Source: Epiperipatus broadwayi (taxonomy: Eukaryota; Onychophora; Udeonychophora; Euonychophora; Peripatidae). From it: 64,000 nucleotides of DNA. The notes under the pieces are model-generated. The model did no database searches. It was not told the origin of the DNA and was given only the letters and a program-made list of their open reading frames with translations. The stretch is from the NCBI GenBank assembly GCA_028023455.1, contig JAQFVV010000017.1, positions 2,363,001 to 2,427,000 of the forward strand. The letters are read 5' to 3'. Both the position numbers and the translations under genes were made by a program. Below, piece by piece: positions 42,072-54,419 of the stretch (its first letter is position 1; each line of letters opens with the position of its first letter).

Positions 42072-42310
42072 ATTGATATATGTAAGCGATTACAATCTGT
42101 CAAACTGATGAGTACTGGTTCAGCCTATAATGTACAGTACTGGTTCAGCATGAAATATATATCTTGGGATCATACATTATTTTCACGTCGTTGATCATAT
42201 GTTTATGATTTCCATAAAGTGTTAAAGGCATATAAAAATTAATCCCTATCTTGAGTAAAAGAGGTATAATGAAAATTACACTACAGAAATATTATTCATT
42301 AAGTGATTCA
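42072..42310 (+). mobile_element. R2-variant repeat
   Basis: Ribozyme-like AAACTGATGAGTACTGGTTC and CAGCATGAAATATATATC, with a local 20-base duplication of GTACTGGTTCAGC inserted between the two halves. It is followed by AATGAAAATTACACTACAGA, a 3' part shared with the next variant copy but not with R2 proper. Confidence 0.65.
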
Positions 42311-42329
42311 TCTCTAATCTAAGGAATGA

Positions 42330-43360
42330 TTATTAAAAATTATTGCTTATATAATGTGTGTGAAATATCACTTTAATAATTTTTTTACAGTATTTTTAAT
42401 AACGTTTGACCATTAATATATACAAACAATAATAAATTTGATTTTATAATTGTTATTTATACCTATTTTTGTTCAAAGTCAAACTATAATAATAACATAT
42501 TTATCAAAAGTATTATCAATGAATATACGAGAGCGAATGAATATATTAAAAAATAAGGGAGAGGGTACATATTTTAAAAATAGAACATGCTTTTTTGAAA
42601 AACAAAATACACTCGAATACATTTCTTAATTCAAAGTTGTAAACAAATGAAAGCTGTTATTTTATTGAAGCCACATATGTACATATTTATAATTTCAAAT
42701 AAGACAAACAACTTGTCCTTACTAATCTAACATATTTTGGAATTAGCTGCTAGAATAGAAAACTGGATTTGTAAATTATTTCCCAGATGTTTTACAAATT
42801 AGGTACATTGTTACAGTAATTACAAATGAGATTTTTTAGAAAAATTTAAATTTAAGATAATGATATTAATGTAAACAATATTAACAGTTATATTGATCAT
42901 CCAGTAAATTTAGCATAGTAGAACTAATGTATATTTTTTATAAATTTATAGATTATATGGCATACGATCAAGGAAAAATAAATCTAAATAATTCTATCTA
43001 CAAACCATAGAAAGGAAAGTTCGGTAAAATTTAAAAGTTTCAAGTAGACTATTAGCTAGTAATACACAAAATTGTGTTAGCAGATTTATTGCAAAGCTTG
43101 AGAAGCAGCATTCCTATATAAGAATATTACAAAGTAAATCTGTTAGAATTATATTAATAATTTTTATTATCCATGCATTAAACTAGAGATTGTCCACTTA
43201 ATGAATAATATCTCTGTTCATTAAGTGGATAAATGACTAATAATAATTATTAATAAACTTCCATTAAATGGTTTGTTTTAAATTTGTGAGGGTAGTGAAT
43301 TTGACACATCAATTAAACTGTAGTATTTGGCTATCTATATGTAGTGAACAACAGTAAAGA
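42330..43360. other. AT-rich sequence, no gene recognised
   Basis: A local inverted pair near 43170-43230 (GTCCACTTAATGAATAATATC / TTCATTAAGTGGATAAATGA) could fold; otherwise nothing recognised. Confidence 0.4.
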
Positions 43361-43367
43361 TATGTGT

Positions 43368-43600
43368 AAGAGATTGTAATCTGGGCCAACTGATGAATTC
43401 TGGGTCAGCATGAAATGTGCATTTTGGGAAATTATACATCCTTTTCACATGTCTTGGTCATTTAAAGTGATAACAGCAGATAGAAATTAGTCCCTACCTT
43501 TTGTGAGGGTGGTATAGTGAAAATTACACTACAGAAATATTACTCATTAACTAAATAATTTCTAGTATAATGAATGACTAATAAATGTTATTAATATACT
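43368..43600 (+). mobile_element. R2-variant repeat
   Basis: TAAGAGATTGTAATCTGGGCC, CTGATGAATTCTGGGTCAGCATGAAATGTGC. The ribozyme core keeps CTGATGA and GAAA with the hairpin ATTCTGGGTCAGCAT weakened. The 3' part is AAAATTACACTACAGAAATA. Confidence 0.65.
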
Positions 43601-43679
43601 ATTGTTGAAGTGTTTGTGCCAAGGTTGTGAGGGCAATTAATTGACACTTCTTAATCAAACTGTAGTATTTGACTAGCTA

Positions 43680-43860
43680 CACATGATCTGGGCCAACTGA
43701 TGAATATCACAGTTCAGCATGAAATGTACATTTTGAGAATCATTGAACTTTTTTATATGTCTTTGGTTATATGTTTATGATTGCACTCTTTCACAAGGTA
43801 TTAACAGCAGATAGAAATCTGTGAGGTTTTACTGAAGATGGGGGAAAATCAGACAATGCC
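43680..43860 (+). mobile_element. R2-variant repeat, partial
   Basis: ATCTGGGCCAACTGATGAAT, CACAGTTCAGCATGAAATGT, then ATCATTGAAC...ATGTCTTTGGTTATATG, aligned with the previous copy. It adjoins it in the same orientation, so a tandem pair is likely. Confidence 0.6.
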
Positions 43861-44451
43861 AGCCTGCAAATGTAACATTTTAAAAAGTTTTTTTTATATA
43901 TTAATTGTCTAAAGAAATAGCTGTGACAAAAAGTAGTCTCCATAAAGAAATGGTTAGTTGGTCAGTTGCTTTGGAGATCATGTGATATTTAACCACCAAA
44001 AGGGAAGGTGTACTTATCTCATGAATCTTTAGTTCTTGTCTCTGTTGTTTTGCTATTGCTACATTGGGTGAAATCTTACCATTTATTACATCCTTAGACA
44101 AGAATAATCTTGCCTGCAATATTAAAGTAATGCACACATATTATAAGTAAATGGATATTATTAAAACTTGTAGAGAATTTTGCAAAATGATCTAATAAAC
44201 ATTATTAATATGAAAAATGTGTGATAGAAGCAACAATAAGAAGAAAACACAGTATGATCTGACACATAGTGAAAAATAAATCATTATTTAGCTATAAATC
44301 TTTTGAATATAAAAAAATATTAAGTTTCTCAACTGCCCTTAATCTTAGCCTTAAGATCTTAACAGGGTGAAAAACAATAGTTTTTTAAAAAGGCAAAAGG
44401 ATAAAAGAGCAAAATTAAAGGTCTCATAAAAAGAATTTGGCAGACTAAATC
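43861..44451. other. AT-rich sequence, no gene recognised
   Basis: A 78-codon minus-strand frame (43901-44137) shows no recognisable domain. No repeat match. Confidence 0.4.
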
Positions 44452-44459
44452 ATATATAT

Positions 44460-45101
44460 CAGGGGTGGCCAAACGTTTAGACACTGGGGGGTGTGTGACT
44501 TTTTTTGGAGAAAATGTACCTGATGGCAATTACGTTCTTTTCGGGGCTTCAAACCGGAAACCAGAAAAAAAAATTTTTTTTCACCAGAACGAAAAGAAAT
44601 AACGGTTCAAATTCTGATTTTTTTCGAATGTATTTACGAATTGGTGTTTTTTTTTTATAATGATTTTTTAAATACTCACAAATATTAGTGATGTTTTTAG
44701 AAGATACAAACTTATGAATTTTTTTTTGTCCATATCACTTCATAAAATATTTATTGAATTGCCTATAAATAATTATTTTCTAGAGAGTCCTAAATTTTTT
44801 TAAAAATTCCAGATAATATAGAGAAAAAAATATATTTTGTTTTAGAATTGTATATAATTCTTTTCAGTTTCTTCCAACCTGGGTTTATTTTTGAGATCAA
44901 CAATAACAGATATTATTTTAAATTTATTGTTAAACAAGAATAATTTTGAATTTTTACTTTTTTTTATTTATTATTTTTTTATATTCAAATCAGCTTTGAA
45001 TTTATTGTTATAATTTGTCAATGTTCACATCAGCTTCGCGGTCGACTTCGAGAGACCTTGTGGTTTACTGGTTGATGGCGATCGACTCTTAGCCATCTCT
45101 G
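44460..45101. mobile_element. hAT-type MITE with 8-bp target duplication
   Basis: Left end CAGGGGTGGCCAAACG and right end (inverse) CAGAGATGGCTAAGAG are the degenerate terminal inverted repeats of many hAT elements. ATATATAT (44452-44459) and ATATATAC (45102-45109) give an 8-bp target duplication at 7 of 8 positions, the size hAT transposases make. The right subterminal region CGCGGTCGACTTCGAGAGAC...GATGGCGATCGACTC is also characteristic. The 642-bp interior is AT-rich with no transposase frame, so it is non-autonomous. Confidence 0.75.
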
Positions 45102-45109
45102 ATATATAC

Positions 45110-45576
45110 GAAGTGTCTAATGCAGTAGCATTAATGATCATACAATTTTTAAATTACAAAATCATAAAATAAAATAAAAAGATCATTTCATCAAACTTTG
45201 TTAAATCAATTAATTATTGAAGAGAGATCTTTAACTTTGTACGATCCTAAAAAACTTTGATACTTCTTGTTTATTTTACTGGATTTCTAAGCAAATGATT
45301 ATTATTTATGTACCTTCAGAGTAACTTTAGGTTCCCTATATCTGGTGCACTGAAAAAATCTTTAATAAAAATTTTCTATATATTAAAAAATTACAATTCT
45401 ACTTATCTCAAGAGAATCTATGATTGATGCTCTTTCCATTCTCAAATGCATCATCGCTGAAATTTTACTAGATTTATCATAAAAACAGTTCTGAGTTTAA
45501 GTTCAATCTAGAGAATGGAAAAAATTATAGATGCCATATATTTCATAACAGATCGATTTTTATGCATTCTTCATAA
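45110..45576. other. AT-rich sequence, no gene recognised
   Basis: No frame or repeat family recognised. Confidence 0.45.
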
Positions 45577-45589
45577 TATATCATACTGT

Positions 45590-46171
45590 TGTTAAATCAG
45601 GCAAAACTCACTATACATATTGCCACACACAGCAAGCTAGAGTAATCAATTGATGCCAGAAGGCTTGTCCATAAAATCCCCATCTAGTGCCTACTCATCC
45701 AATATCCCCAGACTAGTTTCTGGCTTGGGGCCTTCATCAGTGAGGAGCCTTGGATCTGAGAGCACTGCATCTAGATCTTAGAATCTAATGCAACTCTCCA
45801 GCAATTACCGTTTATCTCCACTTAACTACAAAAACCCCTTTTGAAAGATAACTATGAGTCTTAAACTGAAAATACCTTAAGGTTTTCAATCCAAGCCCAT
45901 TAGCTTATATAGTCATATGGGTCTGAACTCAGTTGGAGGGTTGCATTAGATTCTAAGATCTAGGTGCAGTGCTCTCAGATCCAAGGCTCCTCACTGATGA
46001 AAGCCACACACCAGAAAGTAGTCTGGGGATATTGGATGAGTAGGTACTAGATGGGGATTTTGGGCATCCATTGATTACTCTAGCTTGCTGGGTGTGGCAA
46101 TACGTATAGTGAGTTTTGCCTGTTTTAACAACAGTTATACACAAGCATAAGAAGTGGTGGTCATGTGATGT
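45590..46171. mobile_element. R1 palindrome, most complete copy, 13-bp target duplication
   Basis: TATATCATACTGT flanks it perfectly at 45577-45589 and 46172-46184. The long minus copy (about 45590-45935) holds most of the R1 unit, with its hammerhead-like core on the minus strand: CTGATGA (45734-45740), A-GGC-CCCAA-GCC-A, GAAAC (45716-45720). The plus copy starts at GGAGGGTTGCATTAGATTC (about 45936), contains the core again, and alone carries the terminal block AACAACAGTTATACACAAGC. It ends at the target site. Arms are highly similar. Confidence 0.85.
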
Positions 46172-46519
46172 TATATCATACTGTCAAAGTCAAATATTTT
46201 GGAGTAGGATACCCAATAATTGAACGTTAATATGTATCCAGTTTGATCAATTAAATTACATCTATATTTTTGTCAAAAAGTATTTTTCTTCACAAATAAT
46301 GGTCAATGAAAAAGTACTACAGATCAATAGTTAGGCTCTTTATGAAGACATTGATTAAAAGGACCCCATTGAAGAAGAAAGAATAAAAGATGATATACTT
46401 TAAACAATAATAATGAAATGAACATATGATAAAACTGATGCAATTAAACTCCATTACATCAATTATAAAATTTATAATGAGCTAAAGCAAAGATTATATT
46501 ACTGCCATTCAGAGATAAT

Positions 46520-46800
46520 ATATTGATAACAGTAGCAAACTTTACAGTAGTGCTACCTCATGCTAATAATCAATGAATTCTCTCAGATCCAAGAATCTAC
46601 ACTGATGAAATCCACAAGTTAGAAACTAGTCTAGTGACATTGGATGAGTAGGCATTAGAGATTAATTTTATGCATAAACCTTCTTGCACCAATTAATTAC
46701 TAAGGCTTGCACTGCATGGCACTACCGTATGGAGAGTTTGCTTCTGTTATTAACAGTTTGTGTATGCCTAAGAACTGGTGATCATGTGATTTAAGTGAAC
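46520..46800. mobile_element. R1 palindrome, short and diverged
   Basis: A brief minus stub (CAAACTTTACAGTAGTGCTACC...AATAATCAATGAATTC) is fused to a plus copy from CTCTCAGATCCAAG through CACTGATGAAATCC-ACAAGTTAGAAACTAG to the terminal GGTGATCATGTGATTTAAGTG. It keeps CTGATGA and GAAAC. Confidence 0.7.
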
Positions 46801-47439
46801 AAGATGTTAGATGAGATGAGATTTGAACTCTGCATCAGTTGATATCCTATTTTTGCTATATTATAAAGTAATCTAATTTATTACAAAAAGATATGTTGAT
46901 AATAGTAAAAAAAAATGAGTGGTGAGCATTGAAGTGGGTGGGCTTTATCATTACAGTGATGGCTATGCTTTAAGTATAAATTGATTTCAGCTAATATTAA
47001 TGCTTATGTAAAGTGTATAATTTTTTAAAATGTCATTTTTTAAAGTAAGCCATCACTAACTAATCTTAAAAAAAAAAAAAAAAATTTGTCACAATACAAC
47101 TATTCCATATATTTAACAAATTTTACCGGAAACACTTTCTAGTCTTAGTAAATAAATCAGCCATGGACAAATCCTTTTTGATAAATGGTAATTGCTCCAA
47201 TAATAATTATCAATGAAGCCAATCTTATGACCTCCAAAAACCTTATACCCATGGGGCTATGCTAAATGTTTGATTAAGCAGCATAATATGTTAACAAAAT
47301 ACAAAGTGTTCAAAACTTAACTGATAGAAAGGAAGTTATTGATTAAAAAATATAACCTATTATATAATTATAATGACAAAAAAATCAATTGATATTTTTA
47401 ACAAATGTGTAATCTTTTATTGAACATTCTAATTATTTA
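46801..47439. other. AT-rich sequence, no gene recognised
   Basis: Poly-A run near 47069-47083. No gene or repeat recognised. Confidence 0.45.
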
Positions 47440-47830
47440 ACAGCTTACATGCAGTATGTAAATTAGAAAGAGAAAGATTTTAACTTTTTTCCACATGTGC
47501 CTTAAACATTTATATAATAGCCAAACAATGTAGTTTTGGACTATAGAGGGACTTCTCAAACTTCAGCATATGATAGGAACTTTATAAAGATAAGATGCTT
47601 TAGATTGGCTTATATAAGTAAGAATTTAGGTTAAAGATAAGACAGCTGTTCTTATCTTTATAAAGTCCCTATCTTTGGCTGAGAGATCCCTCTATAGTCA
47701 AAAACTACATCATTTGGCTATTATACAAATGTTTAAGGCACATATGGGAAAAGGTGAAAGCTTTTCTCTTTCTTATCTTTTATCTAATAACATTTACATT
47801 GATTTACCATTTTTGGAGCCCAAGCTGAGC
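47440..47830. mobile_element. R3 palindrome
   Basis: Left arm (AGAAAGAGAAAGATTTTAAC, AATAGCCAAACAATGTAG, GGACTATAGAGGGAC, ACTTTATAAAGATAAG) mirrored on the right (CTTATCTTTATAAAGTCCC, GATCCCTCTATAGTC, TACATCATTTGGCTATTA, TTTTCTCTTTCTTATC). It matches the 40.2 kb copy arm for arm; the internal spacer is shorter here. The 71-codon frame at 47675-47890 is part of the right arm. Confidence 0.75.
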
Positions 47831-48842
47831 AAAAAATTTATTCCAGAAATATTTTTAAATACACTGAAACTGGAAAAAAAAGTTATTTAGTGCATATGAA
47901 TTTTTAGTAAATCTAATATCAACTTTATGATTACTATGGCATATGTTTGTAATATGTGTAAGAATTGTTAAATAATAAAATTCTAGATGTAATATTACAA
48001 AACTCAATAAATAAAAATTAATACTCTTATTATAGGATGTTATTTTTCCTCAGTTCAAAGCCACTCATGATAAGCCTTAATAATTAATGAACACTATATG
48101 ATACAGATCTCTATTGAGGCTGACAATAGTAGAGATTTTCTATCCTTGGGCTAGAAATGATAATACCAATAATAATACATAACTTTCACAGATTACTCAT
48201 ATGCTTCTGAAAACATTTCTCTTTATCCTACTATAGAGCTTGAGTAAAATGTGGCTATTTAATGAAAATTCATTGTAATTGCATAATCATATGGCCATAT
48301 TTAGTCTATATATTTGCTGATTAAATGCTGATATTTTTGTACTCCAGTATTGCTAGTTTGTTTACTAAATAATCTTTTTAATCTGTGTATCTATACATAG
48401 TTTATAATAACATAGTGGACTATTTCTGTCATCTAGTATTTATATTTTTCCAAGTATATAATACAATAGATTACTATAAAATACAGCATTTGAATAATAT
48501 TGTCCTTCTTTGCTTTTCAAGTGTTGCTAACCTGATTAGAGACAGAGTTTGCATGAAGTTTGATCTGACAAATTTTCTATTTGTGAATGCTGAAGTTAGA
48601 ACAATTCTATAATCAACTAGACTGTTCTACCTTAGAAAATAGCAGAATTTAAATATATTTACCTATATGATTTTTCCTGGCTTTGTATTTGCATAGAAAA
48701 CAGATTTTTTTATTTTTTATGCTAAACAGTATTAGATATAAATTGCATAATGTCTAAAATTTGATATATCAAATGCATTCTGGGTACTTAATGTTTATCT
48801 GAAAAGATTGTAATGATAGCTTTTCACTCGTAATTTATCTGT
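47831..48842. other. AT-rich sequence, no gene recognised
   Basis: A 75-codon plus frame (48385-48612) has no domain; its start overlaps a phrase resembling R6 (GTGGACTATTTCTGTCATCTAG near 48415). Confidence 0.4.
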
Positions 48843-49131
48843 TGGTGAAAGAACAAACAGATATTACTGATATAATTGAAAGAATTAAAAGATTGAAATG
48901 GAGTTGGGTTGGACATATTTCCAGAAGAGATGATAATAGGTGGACAGTTAAAATCTTAAACTAGATTCTAAGAAATTATAAAAGACCTAGAAAGAGACCA
49001 CATGTGAGATGGGTAGATGAAATAGGTATGCTGGAGTGATGTGGAGAAGAGAGGCTAAGGATCAGAGAAAATGGATTGAACTTGTAGAGACTTTCATCCT
49101 GCAGTGGATAGACAAGGGTTGAAAATGATGA
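48843..49131 (+). pseudogene. 5'-truncated RTE LINE fragment
   Basis: Starts at the coding block for RQQTGVTDLIEKIKRLKWSW (about 23124 in the full-length copy) and runs through RKRPHVRW to the tail remnant GAAAATGATGATA. Frame broken by substitutions such as a TAG near 48961. Confidence 0.8.
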
Positions 49132-49182
49132 TATGTTGGAATATTTTCATCATCTACTTAGTAATATTTAAATATTGGAGCC

Positions 49183-49925
49183 CGTCCATTAAAGATTGAA
49201 GATTTGTTATCTTATATAAACTGAGCACTGATTATATTATATGTGTGTGGGAGATAATGACCTGGACCAACTGATGAGTGCTGGTTCAGCATAATATACT
49301 ACATATTGGAGATCATTTATTTTTTTCACATGTGTGAGGTAATGCATATCTGTTGTATGAGATAGAGTGAATAGCTAAAAGGAGCTTGAAAGTCTGTGTT
49401 CAAATCCCCTATATTGCATCTAAACTCTAGGTACATTTATTATACTTGCAATTAAATATTACAAATTCAGCCAGTATCCTGCCCATATCTCTTCTGTGTA
49501 TTTTAATGGACAAGTTCTTATACAGAAGTGGTCAGGTTAACTTAAAGAAAACATGGGCATGGCAATAATATTGGCATTAACAAGGAATTTGAACATTTTA
49601 CCTCCAGATTTTCAATGATATGGATGGCTGAAGAATTGGAGAGTGGAATAGATTTAAGTTTATCCATTAAAGATTGAAGATTTGCTATCTTAATATAAAC
49701 TGAGCACTGATTATATATATATGTGTTGGAGATGATGATCTGGACCAACTGATGAGTGCTGGTTCAGCATGCAGTACATGTATTGGAGATCATTTATCTT
49801 TTTTCATCTGTGTGTGGTCATGTGTATTGGTTGTATGAGAGTAGCTAGCTGACAGGAGCTTGAAAGTTTGTGTTCAAATCTCTTATATTACATCTAAATT
49901 CTAGGTATATTAATTATACTTGTAT
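49183..49925 (+). mobile_element. R2 copies in direct tandem
   Basis: A partial R2 unit (49183-49450) ends in CTAGGTACATTTATTATACTTGCAATTAAATATTACAAATTCAGCC and runs straight into the start of a second unit, which continues to about 49925 with the same 3' end. Both have CTGATGAGTGCTGGTTCAGCA; the following GAAA has decayed (TAATA, GCAG). Period about 460-480 bp. The head-to-tail layout complements the inverted layout at 35.3-36.0 kb and gives the full R2 unit length. Confidence 0.75.
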
Positions 49926-50271
49926 TTAAAATTGGAAAAAAAAAAATCTTTATGCTGTCTTCCATAAATGAATTTTTTATAACAACTATGTAAATCTCAA
50001 TAATAATATTACACATAAAAAACCTTTTTCAATACCTGGTTTGGCGCCCTTTTCAAATGTTACTAATCTATTTAACATTAACAAACTATTTCAGACATAA
50101 AACCATCTAGTGTTCAATAACAGAATTAAAGCAAGCAATAACAATATAAATCATTAAACTAAATCAAAGCCCTCATATATAAATCCAGTACTTACAAAAT
50201 AATTGAATATATCATAAGAATATATTAAATAAATATTACATGCATTTTTTTACAATTATATATGTATAATC

Positions 50272-50690
50272 TTATATAATTTTCCATTCATTTTTAATTA
50301 ACCAATTGTTAACTAAATTTATAAAAGTCTTGTAAATATTCATACAATCATGCAAATTATTTTTAATATAGTATGTTTCATATATCTGTCTTCTTTTTGA
50401 ATACTTGATATAATTTAAAGACTTAATACTTTTTGTAACATCTATTCTATGCCCATATTTTAAGTAATGAATGTATAATGCAGATTTATCGTCTCTTCTA
50501 TTAATTGCATTATTATGTTCTTTGGCTCTTACCACTAATTGTTTTCCAATATGCCCAAAGTAAATCATTTTACAATTTCACATGTAATTTTATACACAAT
50601 TCCTTTTTTTGTACTGTATATCATCCCTTAACCTATAATTACCCATTAATTGATTAAAATTTTTACAGGTGTTGAAAAGGCTTTTTATGT
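50272..50690 (-). pseudogene. PLE-E: GIY-YIG endonuclease remnant
   Basis: GIVYKITC near 50590-50612 (in another frame) and then MIYFGHIGKQLVVRAKEHNN, DKSALYIHYLKYGHRID, and the RRQIYETYYI block with the catalytic Glu. YIG is changed to FGHIG; Arg, Glu-His and Glu are present. C-terminus INLVNNWLIKNEWKII resembles PLE-A LVQGLIKLGGKWSLNKSW. It belongs to the PLE-A-like lineage. It lies between R2 copies but in the opposite orientation. Confidence 0.75.
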
Positions 50691-50756
50691 GTAATATTAT
50701 TACTGAGACTTATATAGCTGTTATAAAGAATTCATTATTATTATTTTCTGATTATT

Positions 50757-51205
50757 ATTTATATTTAAATATTACAAATTCAGCCTGTATCTGGCCCATC
50801 TCCTATGTATTTAAATAAACAAGTTCTTATATATGAGGGGTCAGATTGACTTAAAGTTAACATGGGCATGTCAATAATATTAACATTAATAAGGGATTTG
50901 GATATTTCATCTCCAGATTTTTAATGATATGGATGGTTGAAGAGTTGGAGATGGAGTAGATTGAAGCTTATCCATTAACAATTGAAGATTTGTTATCTTT
51001 ATATAAACTGAGTAATGATTTATATATATGTGTAGGAGATGATGATCTGGACTAACTGATGAGTGCTAGTTCAGCACAAAATATGGATATTGGGGATTAT
51101 TTATCTTTTTTACATGTGTGTGGTCATGTGTATCCATTGTATGAGATGAGTGGAAACCCGAAGGGAGTTTGAAAATATGCATTCAAATCATTTATTTAGA
51201 TTGTC
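50757..51205 (+). mobile_element. R2 repeat copy, near full length
   Basis: Begins TTAAATATTACAAATTCAGCC like the second unit of the tandem copy, then the GGTCAGATTGACTTAAAGTT block, ATGGATGGTTGAAGAGTTGG, the ribozyme-like CTGATGAGTGCTAGTTCAGCA-CAAAA, and the GCATTCAAATCATT decayed B-box end. Confidence 0.75.
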
Positions 51206-52170
51206 TTTTTTTTTAAAAAAAAAAATCAAACTTTATAACTCAGATTAGAATAAAAAACATTTCAAGTATATTATTTTCCCTTTTTCTTCAGTTGTTATTG
51301 ACTTGACCAGCCATAGTGTTATACGTATTTGTAAGAGTCCTCCTAATTTTACATTGGCAAACACAATTTAATCGATTCTATACATCTAACACTAGCTATA
51401 AAATAAAAAAAATCAATTTTAGTCATTAAAAAATGTATGACTTAGTTCTGAATTCGAATCTTAAGTCATTGACATAGTAAGCTAATATTTGCTATTACGT
51501 GGATAAAACTTTTTAGAAATATATGAATTTTAAAATGATTAAAATATTAGAATGCTAAGTAATATGATAAATAAGAAATTATAAAATAGCTTTTAAATAA
51601 ACCTTTCTTGTAGCCCCCCCCTCCCAATAAAAAAATTCTGAAGGAGATATTACTGATCAAGTTTGCAAAACGCTAAATAGTGAAGTTGTTAATGTTTTTC
51701 ATTCTTGTTATCTTCTAGCTTTACTAAAGACCTAATGGCTGACAGTATATTAGATGGTCATCTAGATTGACTAATAAAGCTGAAAAAATAATACTATTCA
51801 TCCAGGATTGAATTTGGTACGGATATTATGCAAAGGGTCTACCACTACACGTGACTCGTTTACTGGAACATGTCTTATGTATAATATAATGGTTTTATTT
51901 ATAAAGAATTAATGGCCAACTTTTTACTTAATAAAAAAGTAAAAACAAAGATTTTAGATTCTATTATTTATAGTTGAAGTTTTTAAAAAATATTATTATT
52001 ATTTTTAACAATTATATATATATTGTTAATTTTATTCTCAATATTTCTGTCTTTTAAAGAAATGACGCCAGAAAAAGGCTGATTCCTAGAATGCATTCAC
52101 GCTGAACTAACGGCTGCGCCAGATCATTAAACCGCCTCAAATGTCGTCATCATCATTTATTATTTATTCA
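51206..52170. other. AT-rich sequence with a G+C-richer segment, no gene recognised
   Basis: A CCCCCCCC-like run at about 51616-51625. Bases 52060-52165 are relatively G+C-rich and end with GTCGTCATCATCATTTATT. That ending resembles a TGATGA-type tail on the opposite strand or a SINE tail, but no match within the window supports either. Confidence 0.35.
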
Positions 52171-52174
52171 GTAC

Positions 52175-52265
52175 CCAGTGCGGTTTGACGGAGTTGGTAA
52201 AGCGTCCGATTTGGGATCGTTGTTCTAGCGTTCGAACGTCCTATGAATTCCCGAGAAATGAAGTC
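52175..52265 (+). mobile_element. tRNA-Pro-like sequence, probable SINE head
   Basis: TTTGACGGAGTTGGTAAAGCG fits a tRNA A box with one mismatch. CGATTTGGGATCG resembles an anticodon arm with TGG (Pro-like) in a 7-base loop. GTTCGAACGTCC is a B-box-like block with one extra base. Stems pair only partly, so this is not a functional tRNA. A GT run and poly-T follow at 52267-52302. Confidence 0.4.
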
Positions 52266-52299
52266 GTGTGTGTGTGTGCGTGTATGTTTTTTTTTTTTT

Positions 52300-54419
52300 T
52301 ATTCAGTTATGATTTAAACTATAAGTATGCATGCAACTTTTACACAAATCTAAGTATAATTTATCATTTTTGGATAAGTATATAAATGATTTTTAATACC
52401 TTTTTATTAGGCAGAGATTGCTATATTAGTATTAGCTCACAGTTAACGATTAATATACGTGTTATTATAAATTCCAATTATACGCATGGCATTATTTTAA
52501 CTTCCTCTCTTTTTTTTTCAAATATGCATACTATTATTAAATATGTGATTTTAAAAAGAGCAAGTTAAAATAATGGCATGCTTGATTGGGATTAATATAA
52601 TAATCTTTAGCCTAATAAAAATATATTTATCAAAAAAAAGGCTACAATAGTCATTAAATTTACAGATTAAATCGCAATAAATTCATCAGTTGAGATATTT
52701 GTTATACATAAAACATATGCATTTTGGCGCAAATCGTTTTGCAAATCCTTTCCATAAAATAATTAGCAAATACAATGTAATTGTTTAAACGAAATCCATT
52801 AGTTATCTAATTAAAAAAGGCTGGTAGAATTTTACTAAGACATATGGCTTACATGAAGAAGGAAATTTAGTCAATGAAATTTGAGCTGACATGCGGTTCA
52901 ATTACTGACATTATTCCTTTTTTGTTTGTCAAATTGGGATTTCCTTCAATCCGGTATCTATTTTTTGTTTTACAACGTTGTTATAAAATAAAAGTTTAAA
53001 ATGTATTAATATAATCTATAAATTAATTTTGGTATAAAATCTAAGATATATAAAAATAATTATATGACAGTAAATATGTTTGTATTAAAAAAGTAAAAAA
53101 GACTTACTATTTGGTAGTAATAATTATTGCTTGCCATTTAATATATACATCATTATTTAAAAAAAAAAAAAAACTGCTGATGGATATGTATGTGAAAAAA
53201 GAAACAGTCATTCAGCGAGGATTGATATAGCAGTAAAATTGTAAATTATAATAAAATAATGAAATTTAATTATTAATTAATACGTATAGAATACATCCTA
53301 GTTATATAAGAAACGTTATTCTTTTATAATGTAAGAGAAAGGATGGTGAACAAATAGCATAATACCACTATTGAGATCACATGTTATCAGTGGATCGTAA
53401 TACTAGAATAAAAATAGCAATTAATGGAAAGCTGGGAACAATAAATGCCTCGTTACTTTATGCATAAAAAGACAATTCTACACAAACACGCACATACACA
53501 CACACCTGCTACATATATATACTTATACATGCGCAATCTTAATTAAATTGACTGAAATACATTACTGAGATTTATGTAAGATAAAAATGAATTTGTTTAC
53601 CAAACCTACCAGAGATGTAATCTTAATTTTAAACTATGGGAAAATATTTAAACTTTGATGAATTATATTTTTATAATGACAAATAATGGAAGGTATAAAA
53701 TACTATATATGTAATTAGAAAATTTTGATGCAATATATTATGCTTTTTATATGAGTCACTAATAACAGGTGTTATCTGTTATCAACCTGTATATACTATA
53801 AAACCCTTATTGTTATTTTTACAAGATCATCTTCATTTTCTCATTTGGTCCTAACTTCTAAAGCCATCAACTTTTATTTCCCAAAATTTTTCCCTGCCTC
53901 ATATATATATATAGTTAAATATTTTAATATGTGGAAATATGCTATATTTTCATATTAGAAAAATCACGCTCAGATGTCAATAGATAGTAATCAATGAAAG
54001 TAAACTGTATACACTTTCTACATTCAAAAATATATATTCTTAATGTTATATAAAACCTAAAGCATTACTGTGATTGTTTATATACCCATCACAACAATCG
54101 ACTCTAATTTTATAAAAATGTTACATTTCAATAACTGTTCTATATTTTCTATTAATAGCCACATAAATCATATAACAAATTTTCACTTTTTTAATAAATT
54201 ATTTGCTTTGTTGCAATTATAAATATTTTTAGTTTTATAATTAAGCTTATTTGAATATCATAACAATGTTTTTTTTATTAAAACCTTTTCATTTCTATCA
54301 TATTTGTTTTGTTCTTATTAACATAGTATATGTCTAATATTCTATGAAATGCTCATTCCAATTTTTGTGTGATGCATTAAAATACATTTTCTATCTAATT
54401 TTTTTAGTTTATTTTAATA
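52300..54419. other. AT-rich sequence, no gene recognised
   Basis: Several short chance frames (60 codons at 52386-52568). An ACACAC run lies near 53483-53506. No repeat family matched. Confidence 0.45.
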
